Of a stretch of DNA of 64,000 nt, positions 19,078 to 27,019 are shown piece by piece; position 1 is the stretch's first letter; each line of letters starts with the position of its first letter. The DNA comes from UBA10939 sp050942745 (GTDB lineage Bacteria > Myxococcota > Myxococcia > Myxococcales > UBA5297). Location of the stretch: assembly GCA_050942745.1 (NCBI GenBank), contig JBMNNX010000002.1, forward strand, positions 17,544 to 81,543. Reading direction: 5' to 3'. The notes under the pieces were generated by a model. The model was given only the letters and a program-made list of their open reading frames with translations, did no database searches and was not told the DNA's origin. Both the position numbers and the translations under genes were made by a program.

Positions 19078-20337
19078 ATGAAAACCGCGAACCTCGCCAT
19101 CGTCTTTACCGACATCAAGGACTTCACCGCGCGCACCAGCCAGCAGACCTACGAGCAGAACCAGCGGATGCTCCGGGTGCACGACGCGCTGCTGATGCCC
19201 GTTTTCAAGTCGTTCGGCGGCAGGCTGGTCAAGACCATCGGCGACGCCTTTCTCGTCGTCTTCGAGTCGCCGACGCAGGCGGTCCTGTGCGGCGTCGCCA
19301 TCCAGGACCGGCTCTGGGATTACAACCGGCGGGTGCCCGAGGCCGAGGCCATCCGCGTGCGCGTCGCCGTCAACATGGGCGAGGTCCGGGTGGAAAAGGG
19401 CGACGTCTTCGGCGAGCCGGTCAACATCGCCGCCCGCGTCGAGGGTATCGCCGAGGCCGGCGAGGTCCTGTTTACCGAAGCGGTCTATCTGGCGATGAAC
19501 AAGGCCGAGGTGCCCTCCGAGGAGCGCGGCTTGTTCGAGCTCAAGGGCATCCCGGAGAAGGTGCGCGTCTACCGGGTGCCGCAAGGCGACTACCGGCTCG
19601 CCTCGGCGACGCCGGCGCCGCGCGAGGCCGCGTCCGGCGAGGCGCACGGAGGGCCCGCGCACGAGGGGCCGCCATACGGCGGCCTGGCGCTCGCCCGGCT
19701 GCAAGCTCTTCCGCCGCCCGATCCGAAGAACCTCGAGGGGTCGAGCGAGCTGCTCGCCCACCTCGGCGCGCTCGCGGAAGGGGCCGCGCGGGGCCTGAAG
19801 GGCGCGGGCCAGCGCTCGAGCGCGCTCGCCGGGCGCCTGAGCGCTCTTCCCCGCTCGGTGCGCCTGGGCGCGGCGGCGCTCGCCGCCGGCGCGATCGCGG
19901 CCTGCCTGCTCGTCGCCGCCTTGTCGAACCCGATAGAGCGCGCCCTCGGCCGCGGGGACTTCGAGCTCGCCCGGGAGCAGATCGACAAGCTCGAGCCCGG
20001 CGCGCGCAAGGTCTACTTCGAGGGGCGGCTGCGCGAGGAGCGCGGCGACTGGGAGGGTGCGCTGAGGCGCTACGAGAGGGCCGCCAAAGGCCGGGAGGAC
20101 CTGGCGTTCGAGCGGTTGGTCGGCGCGCTCGCGGACTCGAAGTGCCAGGTGCGCGCCCAGGCCGCCCGGAGCCTGGCCCGGCTCGACGACCTCCGCGCGA
20201 TCCCGGCGCTGGAGGACTTGAAGGAGTCGAGCTTCGCCGACGAGTCTGGCGAGGGAGTCCTGCACGCGCTGTTCGGCTGCGACAGCCGCAGGTCCGCTCG
20301 CGAGGCTATCGAGTATCTTCAAAGGAAGCGAAATTGA
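19078..20337 (+). CDS. Class III adenylate/guanylate cyclase with C-terminal membrane anchor and HEAT-like region
   Basis: A 419-residue protein. The cyclase catalytic domain is at residues 5-180: FTDIKDFT with the metal Asp pair region, KTIGDAFLVVF carrying the second metal Asp, and GDVFGEPVNIAARVEG with the transition-state Asn/Arg. An Ala/Pro-rich linker follows, then one hydrophobic segment at about 262-283 and a helical tail with TPR- and HEAT-like character (LRRYERAAKGRED, then AQAARSLARLDDLRAIPAL). The catalytic domain is N-terminal, so it is predicted to face the cytoplasm with the repeats on the far side of one membrane helix. It would make cAMP, or less likely cGMP. Probably the first gene of the plus-strand run to nadD. 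Confidence 0.85.
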   Translation: MKTANLAIVFTDIKDFTARTSQQTYEQNQRMLRVHDALLMPVFKSFGGRLVKTIGDAFLVVFESPTQAVLCGVAIQDRLWDYNRRVPEAEAIRVRVAVNMGEVRVEKGDVFGEPVNIAARVEGIAEAGEVLFTEAVYLAMNKAEVPSEERGLFELKGIPEKVRVYRVPQGDYRLASATPAPREAASGEAHGGPAHEGPPYGGLALARLQALPPPDPKNLEGSSELLAHLGALAEGAARGLKGAGQRSSALAGRLSALPRSVRLGAAALAAGAIAACLLVAALSNPIERALGRGDFELAREQIDKLEPGARKVYFEGRLREERGDWEGALRRYERAAKGREDLAFERLVGALADSKCQVRAQAARSLARLDDLRAIPALEDLKESSFADESGEGVLHALFGCDSRRSAREAIEYLQRKRN

Positions 20338-20512
20338 CGCTGGCGCTCTGGCCGGATAACGCCGACCAGCGCGGGCTGAGACGGCGCGAGCGCGGCGGGT
20401 TCGGCCTGGCGGCGAGCACAAATTCGAGCGTCACCAGTAGTACAAGGACTAGGATCGAAAGCTCCCGCGCCCTAGACGTCGGGAGCGGACCTGATTCATC
20501 GGGGTGAGCTCC

Positions 20513-21964
20513 ATGCGAAAAGCGACTCTCTTTCTCCTCGCGACCTCCATCGCCTGCGCCACGGGACCCGAGGTGAAGCCCATCGAGACGCCTGCTGTCA
20601 GCCGGCTCGAGGCTGACCGGAGCGTAGCGACGACCCTGCGGGCGATTACCGCCCGGGTGCGAAAGGGCGAAGCGGACAAGGTCCGCAAGAGCCTCGAGGA
20701 GCAGGCCTCGCAGTTGCAGGGCGACCCGAAGCTCAAGCTCTACCTCGCCTGGATCGGCGCGCCGAGCGAGGAGGCGTGGCTGGAGATCAACGCGCTCGCC
20801 AAGCTCAATCCCGACGATCCTTGGATGTGGACCGCGCTCGGCCTCATCTACCTGGAGTGGAAGGGCTTCCTCGATCAGGCACAGGGCGAGCTCGAGCGCG
20901 CCCTGAAGGCGGTGCCCGGGTTCGTTCCCGCCGAGGTCGGGTTGGCCGACGTGCTGCGCAAGCGCGAGAAGCTGGCCGAGGCGAAGCTCGCCTACGAGGC
21001 CGTCCTCGCCAAGGCGCCGGATTGGGAGGAGGCCCTCGTCGGCCTCGGCCTGACGCTCGAGCAGATGGGCGACCCGGCGGCCAAGGGCCTCTTCGAGCGG
21101 GCGCTGAAGGTCGACCCCGACGACGTGCGGGCCATCCGCGCGCTGGCGAAGATCGCGGTCGAGGCCAAGGACGCCGATCTGGCCATCGCCCTGCAGTCGA
21201 AGCTGCTCGAGTTTGATCCGCAGAACGCCGAAGCGAGGGTCGCGGTGGGGCGGATGAAGCTGCAGAAGGGCGACATCGAGGGCGCGGCCGCTGACTTCGA
21301 GGCGGCGATGGAGGTCTCGCCGAACCGGGACACCGCGCAGGCGCTGGCCGACGCCTACCGGGCGCTGGCGCGCGCGCACGACGAGATCCGCGTCCTCGAG
21401 CGGCTCGCCCAATACGACGAGGCCGATCCCGCCCCACTGCTCCGGGTCGCCGAGCTTCGCCAGGCGGACAAGGACCTCGAGGGCGCCGAGGGGGCGCTGC
21501 GCCAGGCCGCCGAGCGCAAGCCCGACGATGCGGCGATCCAGTTGACGCTCGCGCGGCTGCTACGCCAGCGCGACGACCTCGTCGGCTCGATCGAGGCCTA
21601 CCGCCTCGCGAGGGAGCGCGGCGCCGAGGGCGTCGATCAGGAGCTCGCCGAGCTCGAGAAGACCGCCGCCTTGCCAGACAAGCCCCTGCGCGGCGGCATC
21701 AACCGCCTGTACAACGATGTCTTTCGCCGGCTGAACAAGGAGTTCCTGGCGCGCCAGGAGGCCAACCGCAACCTCGGCGGCAAGTTCAGCGTGAAGGTGA
21801 CCATCGGAGAGGGCGAGAAGGCCGCCAGCGTCGAGCTCATCGAGGACACGGTGCACGATCCGGTGCTCGCCGCGCTCGTCTACTTCTGCTTCAAGGACGC
21901 CTCGTATCCGAAGGAGAAGCCGCGCACGGTCACCTTCGAGTACGTGTTGGCGGGCACGCGCTAG
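20513..21964 (+). CDS. TPR-repeat lipoprotein
   Basis: A 483-residue protein with a short signal peptide ending in SIAC (Cys at residue 15), so a lipoprotein, though the lipobox is atypical at -3. About ten TPR-type helical pairs follow, for example WMWTALGLIYLEWKGFLDQA and WEEALVGLGLTLEQMGDPAA. The last 85 residues form a separate domain (VFRRLNKEFLARQ, FSVKVTIGEG, VLAALVYFCFKDASYP) that resembles the TonB-C-like ends of myxobacterial AgmX/gliding-type proteins. It is probably an envelope scaffold or assembly factor; no enzyme motif is present. ATG at 20513 lies 16 bp ahead of a second possible start, chosen because it opens the signal peptide. Confidence 0.75.
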   Translation: MRKATLFLLATSIACATGPEVKPIETPAVSRLEADRSVATTLRAITARVRKGEADKVRKSLEEQASQLQGDPKLKLYLAWIGAPSEEAWLEINALAKLNPDDPWMWTALGLIYLEWKGFLDQAQGELERALKAVPGFVPAEVGLADVLRKREKLAEAKLAYEAVLAKAPDWEEALVGLGLTLEQMGDPAAKGLFERALKVDPDDVRAIRALAKIAVEAKDADLAIALQSKLLEFDPQNAEARVAVGRMKLQKGDIEGAAADFEAAMEVSPNRDTAQALADAYRALARAHDEIRVLERLAQYDEADPAPLLRVAELRQADKDLEGAEGALRQAAERKPDDAAIQLTLARLLRQRDDLVGSIEAYRLARERGAEGVDQELAELEKTAALPDKPLRGGINRLYNDVFRRLNKEFLARQEANRNLGGKFSVKVTIGEGEKAASVELIEDTVHDPVLAALVYFCFKDASYPKEKPRTVTFEYVLAGTR

Positions 21965-21979
21965 GGACGGAGGCGGTCG

Positions 21980-23179
21980 ATGACAGCTCAAACCTGGTCG
22001 GGGCCGCGGGTGCGCACAGGCCTCGAGGTCCTGGCCGCACAGCGCTTCGCGCCGCTCGCGGGCAAGCGCGTCGGTGCCATCTGCAACCCGACGAGCGTCG
22101 ACGAGCGCTTCGAGCACCTCGCGGACCTGCTGCGCGCCGCGCCTCGGGTAGAGCTCGCGGCGCTCTTCGGGCCCGAGCACGGGGTGCGCGGCGAGGCCCA
22201 GGACATGATCGGCGTCGGCGACGCGGTCGATCCGCGAAGCGGGGTGCCGGTCTACTCGCTCTACGGCGACCGCTTCGAGTCGCTCTCGCCGACCGAGGAG
22301 TCGCTGCGCGGGCTCGACGCCCTGGTCTTCGACATCCAGGACGTCGGCAGCCGCTACTACACCTTCGTCTACACGATGGCCCTGTGTATGAAGGCCGCGG
22401 CGCGGGCGAAGCTGGCCTTCTACGTGCTCGACCGGCCGAACCCCATCGCCGGGGCTCAGGTCGAGGGCAACCTCGTGCGCCCGGGCTTCGAGAGCTTCGT
22501 CGGGATGTACCCCATCCCCAACCGCCACGGCATGACCGCCGGCGAGCTCGCCCGCTACTTCAACGAGGAGCACGGCATCGGCTGCGAGCTGACGGTGGTG
22601 CCCTGCGAGGGCTGGCGCCGCGAGCAGTGGTGGGAGCAGACCGGGCTCGACTTCGTGCCTCCGTCGCCGAACATGCCCACGGTCGATACGGCGTGCGTCT
22701 ACCCCGGGCTCTGCATGGTCGAGGGCACCAACCTCTCCGAGGGCCGTGGCACCACGCGTCCGTTCGAGATTATCGGCGCGCCCTTCCTCGACCCTTACCG
22801 CTTCTGCGAGGCGCTGCGTGCCGAGCGGCTGCCGGGGGTCGCCTTCCGCCCGGTGAGCTTCCGGCCCACGTTCCACAAGCATGCGGGCAAGACCTGCGGC
22901 GGCGTGATGCTCCACGTGCGCGACCGCGGCAGCTTCCTGCCGGTGCGCACCGGGATAGCCGTCCTGCGCGCGGCCAGGCAGGTAGCGGGGGACGCCTTCC
23001 GCTGGCGCACCGAGCGCTACGAGTTCGTGGACGACAAGCCCGCGATCGACCTGCTGTGCGGCACCGACTCGGTGCGCCTGAGCACCGACGCCGGGCGCGA
23101 TCTTGACGGCTGCATGGCCGGCTTCGAGGAGGACCTGAAGGGCTTCCTTCCGGTGCGCGCCCGCTACCTGCTCTACTGA
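21980..23179 (+). CDS. namZ: Exo-beta-N-acetylmuramidase NamZ-like (DUF1343)
   Basis: A 399-residue DUF1343 protein. The family signatures are continuous: VGAICNPTSVD, ALFGPEHGVRGEAQDM, SLYGD, VFDIQDVGSRYYTFVYTM, YVLDRPNPI, PIPNRHGMTAGELARYFN, then SPNMPTVDTACVYPG and LSEGRGTTRPFE. The characterised member NamZ of Bacillus subtilis removes N-acetylmuramic acid from the non-reducing end of peptidoglycan fragments. No signal peptide is seen, so the enzyme probably acts in the cytoplasm on recycled muropeptides, or is exported another way. It starts 16 bp after the TPR lipoprotein gene and is likely co-transcribed. Confidence 0.88.
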   Translation: MTAQTWSGPRVRTGLEVLAAQRFAPLAGKRVGAICNPTSVDERFEHLADLLRAAPRVELAALFGPEHGVRGEAQDMIGVGDAVDPRSGVPVYSLYGDRFESLSPTEESLRGLDALVFDIQDVGSRYYTFVYTMALCMKAAARAKLAFYVLDRPNPIAGAQVEGNLVRPGFESFVGMYPIPNRHGMTAGELARYFNEEHGIGCELTVVPCEGWRREQWWEQTGLDFVPPSPNMPTVDTACVYPGLCMVEGTNLSEGRGTTRPFEIIGAPFLDPYRFCEALRAERLPGVAFRPVSFRPTFHKHAGKTCGGVMLHVRDRGSFLPVRTGIAVLRAARQVAGDAFRWRTERYEFVDDKPAIDLLCGTDSVRLSTDAGRDLDGCMAGFEEDLKGFLPVRARYLLY

Positions 23180-23214
23180 GGGGCTCGGGGCCGCGCAGGC
23201 TCGAGAGGGGCAAG

Positions 23215-23871
23215 GTGAAGATCGGACTGGTTGCCGACAGCCAAGGCGACGTGGACGCGCTCGAGCACGCGTGCGACCTGCTCATCGACGAGAAGGGCGC
23301 CGAGCGCATCTTCTTCCTCGGCGGCCGCTGGGCCGACGTCGACGAGCTCTTCCAGCGCAAGCGCGAAAAGAAGCGCGGCCGCAGCGAATACAGCGACGCC
23401 GACTTTCTCGCCGACGTCGCCTCCTTCATCGCCAAGAGCGCCGCCGCGGAGCAGGGCGGGGTGGCCTACAAGCTCCAGAAGGACGAGATCGAGGCCTACA
23501 TCGCGCGGTTTGCGCGCGTCCCCGACCGCGCCAGCTTCCAGTACCGCGACCCGGCGATCCCGCGCATCCTCCCCGAGCTCGTCGCCGACAGGATCGCCTG
23601 CCTCGTCCACGACAAGGCCGACCTGCAGCGCGACAACGTCGAGACTTCGGTCTTCTTCTTCCACGGCAACAGCGCCGAGCCGAACGTGGTGCAGATAGGC
23701 CTGCGGTTCTTCGTGACTCCGGGCAGCCTGGCGAGTGTGCAGCGCCCGTCCTTCGCGCTGCTCACCGGCGAAGGGGCGTCGCTCGAGCTCGTCGCCTTCA
23801 GTCTGGACGGGCGGGAGCTGCGGCGGTTCGCGATGAGCCTCGCGACCCGGCGGAAGATGTCGCTGCGCTAG
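23215..23871 (+). CDS. Degenerate calcineurin-like (YfcE-type) phosphoesterase
   Basis: A 218-residue protein that keeps the overall outline of a small metallophosphoesterase: KIGLVADSQGDVDALEHAC at the start and FFHGNSAEPNVVQIG with FFVTPGSL near the end. The metal-binding motifs are altered. D-x-H is replaced by D-S-Q, and the expected GD is LGGRWAD. Catalysis is therefore doubtful, and it may bind a ligand or regulate. A charged insert (residues 40-60) is Arg/Lys rich. Start is GTG at 23215 with GAGGGG upstream. It sits between namZ and nadD in a tight run. Confidence 0.6.
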   Translation: MKIGLVADSQGDVDALEHACDLLIDEKGAERIFFLGGRWADVDELFQRKREKKRGRSEYSDADFLADVASFIAKSAAAEQGGVAYKLQKDEIEAYIARFARVPDRASFQYRDPAIPRILPELVADRIACLVHDKADLQRDNVETSVFFFHGNSAEPNVVQIGLRFFVTPGSLASVQRPSFALLTGEGASLELVAFSLDGRELRRFAMSLATRRKMSLR

Positions 23872-23883
23872 CGCGGAGGCGGA

Positions 23884-23902
23884 AAAATTGTTTGACAACT
23901 TT
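23884..23902. promoter_or_regulatory. Inverted repeat overlapping a TTGACA element upstream of nadD
   Basis: AAAATTGT and ACAACTTT form an imperfect 8-bp inverted repeat around TTG, 40 bp upstream of the nadD start. TTTGACAA inside it includes a consensus -35 TTGACA at 23893-23898; no good -10 follows. It is an isolated AT-rich island in GC-rich DNA. It may be an operator or the stem of a terminator for the preceding run. Confidence 0.35.
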
Positions 23903-23941
23903 CAGCTTCGAGCCTTCGGCCGTCTGCTCGGCTGACCGCTC

Positions 23942-24517
23942 GTGAGGTTTTCGGTGCGCATCGCGCTGCTCGGAGGCTCGTTCAACCCGCCGCACGTCGG
24001 CCACCTGATGAACGCCTACTACGTCCTCGCGACCCGCGAGGTCGATCGCGTCTGGCTGATGCCCGTCTTCCAGCACCCGTTCGCGAAGGTGCTGGCGCCC
24101 TTCGACGACAGGGTGCGCATGTGCGAGCGGGCGGCGGCGCGCTTTGCGGGCGGGGTAGAGGTGACGCGGATCGAGGAGCTGGCGCCGGCCGGCTCCAAGA
24201 CGGTGGACGTCCTCGAGCTGCTCATGGCGCGCTACCCCGAACACCGCTTCAGCCTGGTCATCGGCAGCGACATCTTGCCGGAGCGGTCGAAGTGGAAGGA
24301 CTTCGATCGCATCGAGCGGATGGTCGAGGTCATCGTTGTCCCGCGCGCCGGGTATCCCTCGCCGCTCGCCCAAGGCCCGGCGCTGCCGGAGGTGAGCTCG
24401 ACCGAGGTCCGCGAGCGGCTCGCCCGGGGCGAGGATGTCTCGGCTCACGTGCCCCGCGAGGTGTTGAGCTACATCCGCGAGCGCGGCCTCTACCAAAGCC
24501 CGCGGTCAGCTCGCTGA
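23942..24517 (+). CDS. nadD: Nicotinate-nucleotide adenylyltransferase
   Basis: A 191-residue nucleotidyltransferase that adenylates nicotinate mononucleotide to deamido-NAD in NAD biosynthesis. The (T/H)xGH region is present as GGSFNPPHVGHL at residues 10-21, and the ISSTxxR motif as EVSSTEVRERL near 157. GSDILPERSKWKDF is the typical mid-protein signature. Start GTG at 23942 is used; a second GTG at 23954 would remove only four residues. The usual neighbours proA, obg and rsfS are absent here. Identification is firm. Confidence 0.93.
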   Translation: MRFSVRIALLGGSFNPPHVGHLMNAYYVLATREVDRVWLMPVFQHPFAKVLAPFDDRVRMCERAAARFAGGVEVTRIEELAPAGSKTVDVLELLMARYPEHRFSLVIGSDILPERSKWKDFDRIERMVEVIVVPRAGYPSPLAQGPALPEVSSTEVRERLARGEDVSAHVPREVLSYIRERGLYQSPRSAR

Positions 24518-24595
24518 GGGGCCGACAGCGACGCAGGCGCGCCGCTGCTGGCCCTCTGCCCGCGAGGCCGCGGCGAGGTCTCGGCTCGGCGAGAG

Positions 24596-27019
24596 TCAGG
24601 CCGCGGCCCTGTCCGACATGAGCTGGACGAGCAGGTCGGAGTGGTACGAGTCCGCGCTCATCGCGTAGATGTTCGCCAGGCGAGGCGCCGCGCCCAGGCG
24701 CCGCTTCTCTCCTTTTGCCCCGATGCCGAGATGGAGCTTCTTCGCGCCGTGCGCGTGCGCGCGCCGCACCACCTGCAGCAGGAGCTGCCGATACGCGCCG
24801 TGCTCGGGCACGAAGCGGTAGTCGATTCCGGCCATCAGCCCGACGTAATGCTCCCGGCTGGTGTTGTTGACCGCCATCGCGACCGGGCGACCCTCCGGAT
24901 CACCGCCGCTCGACGGCTTGAGCCGCAGCAGCATCAGCTCCCAGCCCGGGACGGCCAGGACGTGTCGGAGGAACTGGCTTGGCATCTCGAAGGTGTTGAT
25001 GGCGATGGCCTTCGCCTTGACGTTCCGGTAGAGCCAGAACAAGTGCTCCAGCTCGGCGTTGCTCGGCTCTCTGCCGCCGTGCCGAAGGATCTCCACCTCG
25101 TAGCTGCCCGACCGCTCGATCGCTTCGTGCACGAGGCTGCGCGCTTTTCGCGAGAGGCCCGCGAGCCATTCGGCCTCATCCTTCCAGCCGAGGTCGAGCA
25201 CGTAGCTCTCGGGCAGGGCGAAGCGAAGAAACCCCTGCTCGGTGAGGAAGCCGTCCATCTCGACGTCCTCTGACTCGAAGTCGCGCAGCACCAAGTTGGT
25301 CGCACGGCAGCGGACTTGCTCGGCGCCAACCGCTTCGAGCAGCAGCAACATCGCCTTGCGCCAGTCGGCGCTGCGGTCGAGGTACAGGTGGTTGCCCTCG
25401 GTCAGCAGCGTGCCCATGGCGAGCGTCCGAGAGGTCAGGTACATCGGGTTGTCGCGCCGGCGCTCCTCGACTCGAACCGAGACCGCGGTCGGCGAGAGCA
25501 TGTCGTCCTTCCAGATGGCGTCGGTGAAGAAGGTGGCGAGCACCGGCTTGCCGCTGCGGTCGCGGACGACGAAGTAATGGAAGCGCCAGTTGTCGTGCGC
25601 CTGCGGGTTGCCCCGGAAGGTGGCCTCGAGCGGCAGGAGCGCGTCGTAGCTGGACGAGACCTCGCGCCCGAGCAGCCGGTTCCATTCCTCGCGGTCGAAC
25701 CGGGTAACCGACTCCTCGTGCTGCAGGCTCAGCCCCGTCGCCGCGCGCGACGCGCCGGCCCAGACGTTGCCGCTCCTCAGCCCGCGGCGGGCCCGATCCA
25801 GCGAAAAGCCGTCGGCCTCGATGACCTCCGGGAAGACTCGCTGCAGAGTCGAGACGAGCGCGCGCACGTCGTCGAGCGTCTGATGCGGGGTGAGGGTCAT
25901 GCGGATGCCGGCTCGGCCTTTGGGCACAGCGGGGAAGACCGCCGGGTTGGTATAGAACCCCTCTTCCTTCAGCCGCGCGACCACGCTATAGGCGACCCGC
26001 GGGACGCCGACGGCCACGCAGCGGATGGGCGTCTCCGCCCTCGAGATCAGCGGCAGGCCGGTCTGTCCGATGAGCTCGTTGAAGAGGCGCACGCGCTCGA
26101 GCAGCGCCGCGGTGCGCTCCTCGATCTCGTCGCTCAGGTGGATGCGCGCCGAGGCGATGGCGGCGCCGAGCATCGGCGGCCAGATGGGCCCGGAGAAGAG
26201 CAGCGTCGGCCCCACGTTCCTCATGCGACGGCGCAGCTCCGGGTCGGAGACCAGGATGGCGGCCCCGGCCGCGGCGAACGCCTTGCACAGCGACGCGGTC
26301 ACCACCATGCGCGGGTGCAGCGGGCCGCGGCTGAGCGGCCAGCCCCGGCCGTGCTTGCCTATCCAGCTCGTGCCGTGGGCGTCGTCCACGTAGGCGTGGA
26401 ACTGCTCGTACTTATCGAGCAGGCCGACGAGCCCGTCGATCGGCGCGAGGTCGCCGGCCATGCTGTAGACGCCGTCGGCCAGGTACCAGACCCTCCGATG
26501 CTTGATCCGCAGCTCCTCGATCCGCTCGGCGAGAAGATCGAGCCGGTTGTGGCGCACCACCTCTACCGTCGTGCCCAGGACCCGCACGTGGTTGACGGCC
26601 ATCTGCACGCTGTTGTGGACGTGCTGATCGAGCAGGACCGCGTCCTTCTCGTCGATGAGGACCGGCAGGGTCGCCGCGTGGGCGAGCGTCATCGTCTGCG
26701 TGGTCAGCACCGGGAGGCCGAAGAGCTGCTCGAGCAGGCCCTCGAACTCCTGGTACAGCGGGATGGAGAGGTAGGGACGGGACGAGGCGAACTGCGAGCC
26801 GTAGCGGGCCGCGGCCCGCGCCATCCCCTCGCACAGCCGCGGATCGAGCTCGAGCCCCACATAGCTGCAGGAGCCGAAGTGCAGCAGCCTGCGCCCGTCC
26901 AGCGAGATGGTCCGCCCGTCAATCGGCCCGTCGTCGATGGTGCGAAAGACCACCCCTCGATTGCACCCGTCGCTGACTACTGCGTCGACAACGTCAAGAT
27001 AGTCCGATGCCCTCCTCAT
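24596..27019 (-). CDS. Bifunctional alpha-oxoamine synthase-like PLP enzyme / GNAT acyltransferase
   Basis: An 807-residue fusion. Residues 1-390 are a fold-type I PLP enzyme of the alpha-oxoamine synthase group (KBL, BioF, SPT, CqsA). VDDAHGTSWIGKHGRG supplies the cofactor-stacking Asp/His, and SLCKAFAAAG the Schiff-base Lys at about residue 245. GFYTNPAVFPAVPKGRAGIRMTL-type sequence ends the domain. Residues 430-800 resemble FemAB/BioF2-type GNAT transferases: a YFVVRDRSGKPV strand and a final HGAKKLHLGIG. It could condense an acyl-CoA with an amino acid, and the second domain transfer an acyl group to the product. The ATG at 27019 has AAAGGAG upstream and lies 26 bp inside the kinase gene, so the two are translationally linked. 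Reaction and product are unknown. Confidence 0.85.
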   Translation of the reverse strand: MRRASDYLDVVDAVVSDGCNRGVVFRTIDDGPIDGRTISLDGRRLLHFGSCSYVGLELDPRLCEGMARAAARYGSQFASSRPYLSIPLYQEFEGLLEQLFGLPVLTTQTMTLAHAATLPVLIDEKDAVLLDQHVHNSVQMAVNHVRVLGTTVEVVRHNRLDLLAERIEELRIKHRRVWYLADGVYSMAGDLAPIDGLVGLLDKYEQFHAYVDDAHGTSWIGKHGRGWPLSRGPLHPRMVVTASLCKAFAAAGAAILVSDPELRRRMRNVGPTLLFSGPIWPPMLGAAIASARIHLSDEIEERTAALLERVRLFNELIGQTGLPLISRAETPIRCVAVGVPRVAYSVVARLKEEGFYTNPAVFPAVPKGRAGIRMTLTPHQTLDDVRALVSTLQRVFPEVIEADGFSLDRARRGLRSGNVWAGASRAATGLSLQHEESVTRFDREEWNRLLGREVSSSYDALLPLEATFRGNPQAHDNWRFHYFVVRDRSGKPVLATFFTDAIWKDDMLSPTAVSVRVEERRRDNPMYLTSRTLAMGTLLTEGNHLYLDRSADWRKAMLLLLEAVGAEQVRCRATNLVLRDFESEDVEMDGFLTEQGFLRFALPESYVLDLGWKDEAEWLAGLSRKARSLVHEAIERSGSYEVEILRHGGREPSNAELEHLFWLYRNVKAKAIAINTFEMPSQFLRHVLAVPGWELMLLRLKPSSGGDPEGRPVAMAVNNTSREHYVGLMAGIDYRFVPEHGAYRQLLLQVVRRAHAHGAKKLHLGIGAKGEKRRLGAAPRLANIYAMSADSYHSDLLVQLMSDRAAA

